Made by a program: the position numbers and the translations under genes. The notes below the pieces were generated by a model. That model was given only the letters and a program-made list of their open reading frames with translations, had not been told where the DNA came from and searched no databases. Positions 28,183-36,340 of a stretch of 64,000 nt of DNA are shown one piece after another (the stretch's first letter is position 1; the number at the start of each line of letters is the position of its first letter). Location of the stretch: the NCBI RefSeq assembly GCF_000717175.1, contig NZ_JNYD01000005.1:248001-312000 (forward strand), read 5' to 3'. Origin of the DNA: Pseudonocardia autotrophica (GTDB lineage Bacteria > Actinomycetota > Actinomycetes > Mycobacteriales > Pseudonocardiaceae).

Positions 28183-29174
28183 CCGCTGTGCAGAAGTCCC
28201 CCGCGGAGACGGCGACGGACGCCGCCGTCGAGTTCCGCGGGGTCAGCCGGGTGTTCGGCGAGACCCGCGCGCTCGACGGGCTCGATCTGGCCCTGCGCCG
28301 CGGCGAGCTGCTGGCCCTGCTCGGCCCGTCCGGCTGCGGCAAGACGACGGCGCTGCGCCTGCTCGCCGGGTTCGACCGGCCGACGAGCGGGGAGATCCGC
28401 ATCGACGGGCGGGACGTCACCGGCGTCCCGGCGAGCAAGCGCGACACCGGGATGGTGTTCCAGGCCTACAGCCTGTTCCCGACGATGACGGCGGCGGAGA
28501 ACGTCGCCTTCGGCCTGCGGATGCGCAAGGTCGGCGGGGCCGAGCGCGGGCGGCGGGCGGCCGAGCTGCTGGAGCTCGTCGGGCTCGGCGACCGCGGCGG
28601 CTCCTACCCGCACGAGCTCTCCGGCGGCCAGCAGCAGCGGGTGGCGCTGGCGCGGGCGCTCGCCGTGCGGCCGAGCGTGCTGCTGCTCGACGAGCCGCTC
28701 TCCGCGCTCGACGCCCGGGTGCGCGTGCAGCTGCGGGACGAGATCCGCCGGCTGCAGCTCGCGGAGGGCATCACCACGTTGTTCGTCACCCACGACCAGT
28801 CGGAGGCGCTCGCTGTCGCCGACCGGGTCGCGGTGCTCAACGCGGGGCGGATGGAGCAGGTCGACGTGCCGCAGGAGGTCTACGCGCGGCCCGCGACCCC
28901 GTTCGTCGCCGAGTTCGTGGGCGTGATGAACACGGTCCCCGTGTCGGGCGGCCGGATCACCCCGGGCGCGGCGGAGACCACCCAGGTCCGTCCGGAGGCG
29001 CTGCTCGTCGGGGCGCCGGACGGCCTCGCCGGCACGGTGCTGACCAGCACCTTCCTCGGCCCGGTGACCCGCCTGGTGATCCGCACCGAGGTCGGCGAGC
29101 TGACCGCCGACGCCGTCACCCGCCCCGGCCTCCCCGCCATCGGCGAGCACACCACGGTCCAGATCAGCGGCTGA
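28179..29174 (+). CDS. ABC importer ATP-binding protein
   Basis: 331 residues. Walker A GPSGCGKTTALR (about 49-60), Q-loop FQAYSLFPTM, signature LSGGQQQRVALARAL, Walker B VLLLDEPLSALD, H-loop FVTHDQSEAL. After residue 240 comes a TOBE-like domain (TQVRPEALLVG), as in PotA/FbpC proteins. It energises the importer encoded upstream. Start GTG with GGAGGAGAAC upstream. Confidence 0.95.
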   Translation: MTAVQKSPAETATDAAVEFRGVSRVFGETRALDGLDLALRRGELLALLGPSGCGKTTALRLLAGFDRPTSGEIRIDGRDVTGVPASKRDTGMVFQAYSLFPTMTAAENVAFGLRMRKVGGAERGRRAAELLELVGLGDRGGSYPHELSGGQQQRVALARALAVRPSVLLLDEPLSALDARVRVQLRDEIRRLQLAEGITTLFVTHDQSEALAVADRVAVLNAGRMEQVDVPQEVYARPATPFVAEFVGVMNTVPVSGGRITPGAAETTQVRPEALLVGAPDGLAGTVLTSTFLGPVTRLVIRTEVGELTADAVTRPGLPAIGEHTTVQISG

Positions 29175-29178
29175 GGCC

Positions 29179-30072
29179 GTGCGCCGCCGGGCGCGCGGGC
29201 AGATGATCGGGAGCGTGTTCCCGGGCTTCGACGACGAGCGGGTCGATATGGGCGAGGTGGTGCTGCGGGTGCGGCACGGCGGCAGCGGGCCCGCGGTGCT
29301 GCTCCTGCACGGCCACCCGCGCACGTCGGCGACCTGGCACCGGGTCGCCCCGGTCCTGCGCGACGCCGGGTTCACGGTGGTGTGCCCGGACCTGCGGGGT
29401 TACGGGGTCTCCACGGCTCCCCCGTCGGCCCCCGACCACGCGCAGGCGTCGAAACGGGCGATGGCCGCCGACCTCGCCGCGCTCATGCGCCGGCTCGGCC
29501 ACGAGCGGTTCACGGTCGCCGGGCACGACCGCGGAAGCTACGTGGCCCTGCGCCTGGCGCTCGACCATCCGGACGCCGTGGAGCGGCTCGCGGTGCTCGA
29601 CAGCGTCCCGATCAGCGAGGCCCTGGCCCGCTGCACCGACCGCTTCGCCACGGCGTGGTGGCACTGGTTCTTCTTCGCGCAGCCCGAGAAGCCCGAGCGG
29701 GCGATCACCGCCGACCCGGACGCCTGGTACGGCGGCGACCCGGCCGTGATGGGCGAGGAGGCGTACGCCGAGTACCGGGCCGCGATCCACGACCCGGGCA
29801 CCGTGCACGCGATGCTCGAGGACTACCGCGCCGGGCTCGGCGTGGACCGGGCCCACGAGGAGGCCGACCGGGCCGCGGGCCGCCGCCTGCGCTGCCCGGT
29901 CCTGGTCCTCTGGTCGACCCGGGACGACATGGAGTACCTCTACGGGGACCCGTTGACCGTCTGGCGTGAGTGGGCCGACGACCTGCGCGGACACGGGATC
30001 GAGTCCGGTCACCACATGGCCGAGGAGGCCCCGGACGACCTCGCCCGCGCCCTGCTCGCGTTCTGCGGCTGA
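29179..30072 (+). CDS. Alpha/beta hydrolase, haloacetate dehalogenase-like
   Basis: 297 residues from the GTG at 29179 (the ATG at 29203 is an equally plausible start). HGHPRTSATWHRVAPVL holds the oxyanion region; the nucleophile elbow is AGHDRGSYVA, an Asp nucleophile as in haloacetate dehalogenases and epoxide hydrolases. ATAWWHWFFFAQPEKPERAI closely resembles the cap of fluoroacetate dehalogenases. The His of the triad is in GHHMAEEAPDDL. Substrate unproven. It follows the importer ATPase by 4 bases and may be cotranscribed. Confidence 0.82.
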   Translation: MRRRARGQMIGSVFPGFDDERVDMGEVVLRVRHGGSGPAVLLLHGHPRTSATWHRVAPVLRDAGFTVVCPDLRGYGVSTAPPSAPDHAQASKRAMAADLAALMRRLGHERFTVAGHDRGSYVALRLALDHPDAVERLAVLDSVPISEALARCTDRFATAWWHWFFFAQPEKPERAITADPDAWYGGDPAVMGEEAYAEYRAAIHDPGTVHAMLEDYRAGLGVDRAHEEADRAAGRRLRCPVLVLWSTRDDMEYLYGDPLTVWREWADDLRGHGIESGHHMAEEAPDDLARALLAFCG

Positions 30073-30080
30073 CGCCGCCC

Positions 30081-30120
30081 GTGCGCGGTAAGTGGTGCTG
30101 GAGCACCACTTACCGCGCAC
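30081..30120. terminator. 40-bp palindrome between convergent genes
   Basis: Arms of 19 bp (GTGCGCGGTAAGTGGTGCT and its exact complement) around GG. It is a different sequence from the four-copy repeat. It includes the TAA stop and last codons of the WYL regulator gene and starts 8 bases after the hydrolase stop, so it probably terminates both. Confidence 0.8.
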
Positions 30121-31081
30121 GGGTGCCGGAGGCGCGGAGGAAGCGTTCCCCCCACTCGCTCAGCTTTGCGGTCAGCTCCGGGGGCGAGCGGACGTCGAAC
30201 TCCGCGCCGCAGCTGCCGAGGGCGAGCAGGGGCCAGTCGAGGTCGTCGGTCGCCATCCTGAGCAGGCAGCGGTCGGGACCGAGCGGCTCGATCGTGGCCC
30301 ACCGAGCCAGGTGGGCGAGCTGCTCGGCGGGGGCCTCGACCAGCGCCTCGACGGTGTAGGTGGAGGGGCGGTTGCGGATGCCGGCCTGGACGAAGTCCGC
30401 GGCGTCGGCGGTCGGCAGCGCCCGCGGGCGGAACCGGGCGCCCGTGCGGCGGGGCTCGGCGAGCCGGTCGAGCCGGAAACTGCGCCAGTCGTGCCGGTCC
30501 AGGTCGTAGGCCACCAGGTACCAGCGCCGGCCGAGCGGGACGAGCCGGTGCGGCTCGACCTGCCGGGTCGCCCGATCGGCGCCGCGGGCGGTGTAGCCGA
30601 ACTCGATCCGCTCGGAGTCCCGGCAGGCCTGGGCGACCACGATCAACGCCTCGGGATCGAGGGCGTCCGTCCGCGGGGCGCCGCCCCAGGTGCTCGGCAC
30701 GGTGACCCCGCGCAGCGCGTCGACCCGGCGCCGCAGCCGCGGCGGCATGACCTGTACGACCTTCGTCAGCGCCCGCAGCGCGGGCTCCTCGATCCCGGCC
30801 ACGGCGCCCTGCGTCGCGGCCTGCATGCCGACGGCGAGCGCCACCGCCTCCTCGTCGTCGACGACGAGCGGCGGCAGCGCGGCGCCCGCGGCGAGCTGGT
30901 AGCCGCCGTCGACACCCCGGGTCGCCATGACCGGGTACCCGAGCTCGCGGAGCCGGTCGACGTCCCGGCGCAGGGTCCGCACGGACACCTCCAGCCGGGA
31001 CGCCAGCTCCGGCCCCGGCCAGTACCGGTGGGTCTGCAGGAGCGAGAGCAGCCGCAGCGTCCGCGAGCTCGGTGAGGTCAC
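30110..31081 (-). CDS. WYL-domain HTH transcriptional regulator
   Basis: 323 residues, start GTG at 31081. N-terminal DeoR-like HTH (RTLRLLSLLQTHRYWPGPEL, VRTLRRDVDRLRELGYPV), then the WYL domain (IEFGYTARGADRATR, VEPHRLVPLGRRWYLVAYD, FRLDRLAEP) and a WCX-like C-terminal extension. WYL regulators often sense nucleic-acid or small ligands; in actinomycetes they include PafB/C-like and defence-associated repressors. Target unknown. Confidence 0.9.
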   Translation of the reverse strand: MTSPSSRTLRLLSLLQTHRYWPGPELASRLEVSVRTLRRDVDRLRELGYPVMATRGVDGGYQLAAGAALPPLVVDDEEAVALAVGMQAATQGAVAGIEEPALRALTKVVQVMPPRLRRRVDALRGVTVPSTWGGAPRTDALDPEALIVVAQACRDSERIEFGYTARGADRATRQVEPHRLVPLGRRWYLVAYDLDRHDWRSFRLDRLAEPRRTGARFRPRALPTADAADFVQAGIRNRPSTYTVEALVEAPAEQLAHLARWATIEPLGPDRCLLRMATDDLDWPLLALGSCGAEFDVRSPPELTAKLSEWGERFLRASGTRAR

Positions 31082-31148
31082 CCGGTCAGTATCCGGCGTA
31101 TTGCGGCCGGATACCGACCGGATTCCGGCGACCGGATTCAGCCCGGGA

Positions 31149-32114
31149 TCAGGGCTCGACGACCGCCTTGCCCAGCACGCCCCGCTCACCCAGCAGCGCG
31201 ACGGCCTCGCCCGCCTTCTCCAGCGGGTAGGTCCCGGCGATGGGCGGGTCGACGATGCCGGACTCCAGGTACGGGATCAGCTTGTCCCACTCCGCGCGGG
31301 TGTAGCCCTCGCGCGGCATGGCGTACGCACCCCAGCCGACGCCGCGGACGTCGATGTTGTTGAGCAGCAGCCGGTTCACCTTGACCGTGGGGATCTCGCC
31401 CGCGGTGAACCCGATGACCAGCAGCCGGCCGAGGGGGGCGAGGGAGCGCAGCGAGTCGGTGAAGCGGTCGCCGCCGACCGGGTCGACGACCATGTCGACG
31501 CCGGTGCCGTCGGTCAGCTCCTTGACGGCGTCCTTGAACCCGTCCGTCAGCACCGCCTCGTCCGAGCCGACGGACCTCACGAAGTCCGCCTTCTCCTGCG
31601 TGGAGACGACCGAGATCACGCGGGCGCCCAGGGCCTTCGCCAGCTGGATGGTCGCGGTGCCGATGCCGCCGGCGGCACCGTGCACCAGCACGGTCTCGCC
31701 CTTCTGCAGCTGACCGCGGGTGATCAGCGCGAAGGTCATCGTCAGGTAGTTCATCGGCAGGCAGGCGCCCGCCGCGAAACCCACGTTGTCCGGCAGCGGG
31801 AACACGCTCTGCACCGGGGCGGTGGCCAGCTCCGCGAAGGCGCCGATCGAGGTGCTCGCGGCGACCCGGTCGCCCGGCGAGAACTCCGAGCCCTCCGGTG
31901 CCTCCCGGACCACGCCCGCCAGCTCGCCGCCCAGGGTGAAGGGCACCTCGGGCTTGTACTGGTACTTGTCCTGCGTGAGCAGCAGGTCCGGGAAGTTGAC
32001 CCCGGCCGCCTTGACCTCGATCAGCACCTCGCCCGGCCCGGCCACCGGGTCCGGCACCTCACCGATCTCCAGCGCCTGCGGCCCGTCCGTGCGGGTCACC
32101 CGTGCTGCGCGCAT
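31149..32114 (-). CDS. NADPH:quinone oxidoreductase (zinc-free MDR family)
   Basis: 321 residues from the ATG at 32114 with an AGGAGAG ribosome binding site. An N-terminal GroES-like fold (GEVLIEVKAAGVNFPDLLL) and a nucleotide domain with HGAAGGIGTATIQLAKALGA. The catalytic-zinc Cys/His set of alcohol dehydrogenases is absent, as in quinone/enoyl reductases. It lies downstream of the kinase fusion and TetR gene on the same strand and may reduce an unsaturated pathway intermediate (inference). Confidence 0.9.
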   Translation of the reverse strand: MRAARVTRTDGPQALEIGEVPDPVAGPGEVLIEVKAAGVNFPDLLLTQDKYQYKPEVPFTLGGELAGVVREAPEGSEFSPGDRVAASTSIGAFAELATAPVQSVFPLPDNVGFAAGACLPMNYLTMTFALITRGQLQKGETVLVHGAAGGIGTATIQLAKALGARVISVVSTQEKADFVRSVGSDEAVLTDGFKDAVKELTDGTGVDMVVDPVGGDRFTDSLRSLAPLGRLLVIGFTAGEIPTVKVNRLLLNNIDVRGVGWGAYAMPREGYTRAEWDKLIPYLESGIVDPPIAGTYPLEKAGEAVALLGERGVLGKAVVEP

Positions 32115-32152
32115 GCCTGTCTCTCCTGTCGTCGCGTTCGTCGTCGAACATG

Positions 32153-33505
32153 TCAGGTCCGGTGCGGGGGCGCCAGGTACCGCGGATTGGCCACCGCGAC
32201 CTGCGCGGTGACCGAGGCGCGGACCGCGGCCACGACGTCGGGGCCGTCCGCGGGCAGGGCGCCGTCGCGGATCCGGGCGGCCAGCTCGCCGTCGTCGGCG
32301 CAGCCCAGGGCGTGCAGCCGGGCGCGGTGCCCGGTCCGCTGCGCCGGACCGAGCCGCAGCTCGCGGCGGGCGATCGTGAGGGCGTTGGCGGCCACCTTGG
32401 CCAGGTAGGCGGTGCGCGGGTCGGGCGGGGTCAGCTCCTCGCGGAGGAACCCGGTCACGGCCTCGAGCAGCTCGTCGACGGACGGCCGGTCGTGCACCAC
32501 GGGTTCCTCGACCGGGACGGGACCGCCCATCGCGTCGGCGACGACGGCGGGCTCGGTGAGGCCGAGGGCCAGCAGGGCGTCGTGCTCGGCCTCCGCGATC
32601 CGCCTGCCAAGCACCGCCATCTCGACCGACCGCTCGCTGCCGCCGAGGTGCCGTTCGGCCTGGATGCGGCAGATCACCGCCCACCGGGCGCAGGCGAACA
32701 CCTCCCACCAGCGCACCGCCTCCGGATCGGGGCGCACGCCGGTCGCGGCCTCGTACCCCGCGAACAGCTCCTCGCGGGTGCCGTAGCCGCCGACCTCGGG
32801 GGCCGCGCCGAACCGCCAGGCCCGGGCGCACACCCAGCCGAGGTCCTCACGCGGGTCGCCGACGTGCGCCAGCTCCCAGTCGAGCACCGCCCGCACGCCG
32901 GAGTCGTCGACCAGCAGGTTGCCGTTGCGGAAGTCGCCGTGCACCAGGGCGGGCGGCACCGGGTCGGGCCGGGTCTCGGCGAGCCGGCGGAACACCAGCT
33001 CCATCGCGGGCCGGGGCTCGCCGAAGGCGGCGTGGCTCTCCCGCAGCAGGGTGAGCGCGTCTGCGTGGTGCTCGAGCCGCGGCACGTCCGCGGGGTCGAT
33101 CGCGTGGATGCGGCCGAGGATATCGCCGAACTGCCGCGCCAGCCGCGGCCGGACCGCGGCCCACCGCTCCGAGCGCAGCAGCCGTGGCGGCAGGGTCTCC
33201 CCCGCCAGCCGCTCCATCAGCAGGTACGGGCTGCCGACGCCGTCCGCCCCGTCCCCCGCGGCCAGCAGCTCCGGGATCGGGACGCCCGCCCGCGCGGCGG
33301 CGCGGAAGCACTCGGCCTCGCGCGCCATCCCCTCCGGCTCCGGGACCTCCGGCGGGTCGCGGCGCAGGATCAGGCCGCGCCCACCGGCGTCGAACGACCA
33401 GGTCTCGCGGCTCGCCCCGGCCGACAACCGGTGCAGGTCCGTGACCGGGGCGCCGAGGACGCGGGCGAGCGCGTCGGACAGGGAGTCGGGGACGACGGCC
33501 GTCAT
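32153..33505 (-). CDS. APH-type phosphotransferase fused to a DUF6285-like C-terminal domain
   Basis: 450 residues. The N-terminal kinase domain of about 330 residues has LILRRDPPE (ATP Lys strand), LVHGDFRNGNLLVDD (catalytic loop) and AVLDWELAHVGDPREDL (metal site). The C-terminal 110 residues (PSVDELLEAVTGFLREEL, AYLAKVAANALTIARREL) look like the DUF6285 helical domain. Such kinases include ACAD10/11-like and LvaA, which phosphorylate hydroxyacyl-CoAs. Its ATG overlaps the TetR stop (ATGA), so it is coupled to the regulator of an acyl-CoA locus. Confidence 0.87.
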   Translation of the reverse strand: MTAVVPDSLSDALARVLGAPVTDLHRLSAGASRETWSFDAGGRGLILRRDPPEVPEPEGMAREAECFRAAARAGVPIPELLAAGDGADGVGSPYLLMERLAGETLPPRLLRSERWAAVRPRLARQFGDILGRIHAIDPADVPRLEHHADALTLLRESHAAFGEPRPAMELVFRRLAETRPDPVPPALVHGDFRNGNLLVDDSGVRAVLDWELAHVGDPREDLGWVCARAWRFGAAPEVGGYGTREELFAGYEAATGVRPDPEAVRWWEVFACARWAVICRIQAERHLGGSERSVEMAVLGRRIAEAEHDALLALGLTEPAVVADAMGGPVPVEEPVVHDRPSVDELLEAVTGFLREELTPPDPRTAYLAKVAANALTIARRELRLGPAQRTGHRARLHALGCADDGELAARIRDGALPADGPDVVAAVRASVTAQVAVANPRYLAPPHRT

Positions 33506-34170
33506 CGCCCGTACCTCACGGCGTCGAGCGCGATCTCCTCGTAGCGCGCCACGATCTCGTCCGGCCCGAGCCGCCCACCCGGCCGGTACCAGGCGGCCAC
33601 GGCCGTGCAGGCGGTGCTCACGAACCGCGCCGCGTCGTCGGGCTGGTCCGCGCCGAACACCCCGCGCCGCACCCCGTCGCGCACCACCCGGTCGAAGATC
33701 CGCTGCTGGACGTCGCGCTTCGCCACCACCAGCGCCCGCGCCCCGGGTTCGAGGGAGCGCAGCTCGCTGTTACCGAGCAGGCTCTCCCGCTGCGACTCCA
33801 GGTGCACCCGCACGTGCGCGCCGACGACGGCCCGCAGCCGGTCGGCCGGATCCTCGCCGGCGAGGTCGAGGGCCTCCTCGGTGGCGGCGATCAGCACGTC
33901 CAGCCCGCGGTCGAGCATCGTCGCCAGCAGGCCCTGCTTCGAGGTGAAATGGTGGTAGAGGATCGCCGGGCTGGTCCCGGCGGCCGCGGCGATGTCGCGC
34001 ACCGAGGTCCCGTGGTAGCCGTGGACGGCCATGACCTCGACCGCCGCGGCGATCAGCGCAGCGGCCGTGGGTTCGTCCCCCGGCAGCACGAGCGTGGTGG
34101 GCGGCAGCCCCTCCCCGGGGCTCCCGCGGCGCGCCCCGGAGGACGCGGCCGGCTTCTCGGCGCTGACCAT
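33502..34170 (-). CDS. TetR/AcrR-family repressor of the acyl-CoA locus
   Basis: 222 residues. HTH: AALIAAAVEVMAVHGYHGTS, VRDIAAAAGTSPAILYHHFT. The ligand domain follows from about residue 85. AGGTGG precedes the ATG. Two palindromes related to TGAACGATCGTTCA lie in the 128-base gap to the divergent CoA-transferase gene, a standard layout for a self- and neighbour-regulating TetR protein responding to a CoA ester (inference). Confidence 0.93.
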   Translation of the reverse strand: MVSAEKPAASSGARRGSPGEGLPPTTLVLPGDEPTAAALIAAAVEVMAVHGYHGTSVRDIAAAAGTSPAILYHHFTSKQGLLATMLDRGLDVLIAATEEALDLAGEDPADRLRAVVGAHVRVHLESQRESLLGNSELRSLEPGARALVVAKRDVQQRIFDRVVRDGVRRGVFGADQPDDAARFVSTACTAVAAWYRPGGRLGPDEIVARYEEIALDAVRYGR

Positions 34171-34189
34171 GCCGCCACCTTAACCGCTC

Positions 34190-34203
34190 TGAACGATCGT
34201 TCA
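34190..34203. promoter_or_regulatory. TetR operator-like palindrome 1
   Basis: TGAACGATCGTTCA, a perfect 14-bp palindrome, 20 bases from the TetR gene start and upstream of the -35 of the divergent operon. Confidence 0.7.
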
Positions 34204-34211
34204 AAGCCCTG

Positions 34212-34240
34212 TTGACGCAGCAGGTGACTCGTCCTACGGT
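34212..34240 (+). promoter_or_regulatory. Sigma-70-type promoter of the acyl-CoA operon
   Basis: TTGACG (34212-34217), 17-base spacer, TACGGT (34235-34240). The expected transcription start near 34247 falls inside operator-like palindrome 2, so repressor binding would block initiation. Confidence 0.65.
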
Positions 34241-34245
34241 GCGTT

Positions 34246-34257
34246 GAACGAGCGTTC
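34246..34257. promoter_or_regulatory. TetR operator-like palindrome 2
   Basis: GAACGAGCGTTC, matching palindrome 1 at ten of its twelve inner positions apart from the two central bases, placed over the expected transcription start. Confidence 0.6.
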
Positions 34258-34298
34258 GGCGACAGGCCGGACCCGGGCACCGACGGAGGTGCGATCCC

Positions 34299-35534
34299 AT
34301 GGCCGGTCCCTACGCGGGGTTGAAGGTCTTCGACCTCAGCCACGTGATCGCCGGGCCGTTCTGCACGCGGATGCTCGCGGACATGGGCGCCGACGTGATT
34401 CGCGTCGAGCAGCCCACCGGCGACCTGATGCGGGCGCTGCCCGTGGCCGTCGGCGACCCCGAGGACCACGTCTCCAGCGCGTACGCGCAGTACAACACGG
34501 GCAAGCGGTCGGTCGGGCTGAACCTCAAGGACCCGCGCGGGCTCGACCTGGCGCTGCGGCTCGCGGACTGGGCCGACGTCGTGGTCGAGAACTTCGCGCC
34601 CGGGGTGCTGGGCCGGCTCGGCCTCGGCTGGGAGGTGCTGCACGCCCGCGACCCGCGCACGATCCTCTGCTCGCTGTCCACCTTCGGCGCCGTGGGCCCC
34701 TACTCGCACCTGTCCGGCTTCGGGCTGGTCGCCGAGGCCTGGTCCGGGCTGATGTCGCTGACCGGCGAGGAGGGCGGGCCGCCGATGCACTTCGGCACCG
34801 CGCTCGCCGACGTCAACTCCGCGGTGCACGCGCTCGCCGGCATCGGTGCGGCGCTGCACCAGCGGCAGCGCACCGGCGAGGGCACGCACGTCGACATCTC
34901 CGCCTTCGACGCCCTGTTCGCCATGATCGACCAGCAGCCGGCCGCGGGCGCCTTCACGCAGGGCGAGGCGGTGCGTGGCAAGTACGGCAACCGGCACACC
35001 ACGAGCGTGCCGTCGGGCGTCGCGACCTGCGCGGACGGCACGCACCTCGCCTACGGGATGAGCGGCGACGTCTTCTTCGCGCGCCTGGTGAAGGCCATGG
35101 ACGCGCCGGAGCTGCAGGAGGAGTACGGCACCGTCGCCCAGCGCGTCGGGAACCCGGGGCCGCTCTACGACCGCATCGAGGCCTGGGCGGCCACCTGGCC
35201 GACGGCCGACGCGCTGGTCGAGCACCTCGTCGCGCACGGGCTCTCCGCGGCCCGGGTCCGCTCCGTGCGGGAGAACCTCGCCGACCCGCACCTCGTCGCC
35301 CGCGGCACGCTCAGCCCGGTCCGGCAGCCGGGGCACGGCGAGGTCCTCCTGCAGACCGCGCCGTACCGCTTCTCCGGGTCCGAGGTCCGCCCGGGGCGAC
35401 CCGCCGGACCGATCGCCGCCGACACCGCCGAGGTCCTCGCCGACGTGCTCGGCCTCGACGACGCGGCGGTCGCGGCCCTCTTCGACGACGGGGCCGTCCA
35501 CGGTCCCCACGACACAGGGAAAGGAGCCCGATGA
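34299..35534 (+). CDS. CaiB/BaiF-family (class III) CoA-transferase
   Basis: 411 residues. N-terminal FDLSHVIAGPFCTRMLADMG and VIRVEQPTGD, Rossmann-like half, catalytic Asp in FGTALADVNSAVHA, then HVDISAFDALFAM. It moves CoA between acyl-CoA and a free acid. GGAGGTGCGATCCC precedes the ATG. First gene of a four-gene operon; the stop overlaps the next start by ATGA. Confidence 0.94.
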   Translation: MAGPYAGLKVFDLSHVIAGPFCTRMLADMGADVIRVEQPTGDLMRALPVAVGDPEDHVSSAYAQYNTGKRSVGLNLKDPRGLDLALRLADWADVVVENFAPGVLGRLGLGWEVLHARDPRTILCSLSTFGAVGPYSHLSGFGLVAEAWSGLMSLTGEEGGPPMHFGTALADVNSAVHALAGIGAALHQRQRTGEGTHVDISAFDALFAMIDQQPAAGAFTQGEAVRGKYGNRHTTSVPSGVATCADGTHLAYGMSGDVFFARLVKAMDAPELQEEYGTVAQRVGNPGPLYDRIEAWAATWPTADALVEHLVAHGLSAARVRSVRENLADPHLVARGTLSPVRQPGHGEVLLQTAPYRFSGSEVRPGRPAGPIAADTAEVLADVLGLDDAAVAALFDDGAVHGPHDTGKGAR

Positions 35535-36340
35535 CCGTCACGCTCGACCGGAACGCCGACGGCACGATCGCGACCCTCAGGTTCGCGAGCGACCACCCGA
35601 TGAACGTCTTCACCGTCGACACGCTGGAGGCGCTGCGGGAGAAGGTGGCCGAGGTCGCGGCCGACCGCGCCGTCCGCGTCCTGGTGCTCACCGGCAAGGA
35701 CACCGTCTTCTCCGGCGGCGCCGACCTGGGCTACCTCGGCTCGCTCGACGACGACGCCTACAAGCACTACATCGCCACCGAGTACACGCTGTTCGCCGAG
35801 GTGGAGGACCTGCCGCTGATCACCGTCGCGGCGCTCGCGGGGCCTTGCGTCGGGAACGCGACCGAGCTGGCGCTGGCCTGCGACTTCCGGATCTGCACGC
35901 CGGACGTCCGGATCGGGCTGCCGGAGATGAAGGTCGGCTTCGTCTCCCCCGCCCAGCGGCTCACCGCCTACGTCGGCATCGGCAAGGCCAAGGAGCTGAT
36001 CTACAGCGGCCGGCTGGTGCCCGCCGCGGAGGCGCTCGAGCTGGGCCTCGTCACCACGGTGGCGGACGACCTCGCCGCCGAGGTCGAGAAGGCGACGCAG
36101 CGGTACGCCGCGTACTCCGCCTACGCCCTGCCGCTCACCAAGCTGGGCATCCACCGCTGCTACGGCCTGGCCGGCGACGGACCCAGCCGGGCCTACGACG
36201 CCGAGGAGCAGGCCGCGGCGTTCGCCACCTTCCGCGGACCGGACTACGCCGAGGGTGCGGCGGCGGCGCTCGAGGGCCGCCGGCCCCGGTTCACCGCGCA
36301 GCGTCCCGCGTCGACCGACGAGATCCTGAAGGGCGAGTAG
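35531..36340 (+). CDS. Enoyl-CoA hydratase/isomerase family protein
   Basis: 269 residues, crotonase fold. Oxyanion-hole segments FSGGADLGYL and LAGPCVGNATELALACDFRI; both acidic residues expected for hydration are present (Glu in NATELAL, Glu in IGLPEMKVGFVSP). It probably hydrates or isomerises an enoyl-CoA made by the operon. Start AAGGAGCCCG ATG, overlapping the CoA-transferase stop. Confidence 0.92.
   Translation: MTVTLDRNADGTIATLRFASDHPMNVFTVDTLEALREKVAEVAADRAVRVLVLTGKDTVFSGGADLGYLGSLDDDAYKHYIATEYTLFAEVEDLPLITVAALAGPCVGNATELALACDFRICTPDVRIGLPEMKVGFVSPAQRLTAYVGIGKAKELIYSGRLVPAAEALELGLVTTVADDLAAEVEKATQRYAAYSAYALPLTKLGIHRCYGLAGDGPSRAYDAEEQAAAFATFRGPDYAEGAAAALEGRRPRFTAQRPASTDEILKGE

Noticed and set aside
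25307..29174. Assignment of the ABC importer to iron or spermidine specifically
   Set aside because: The binding protein belongs to a broad cluster and no ligand-specific residues or neighbouring pathway genes decide the substrate.
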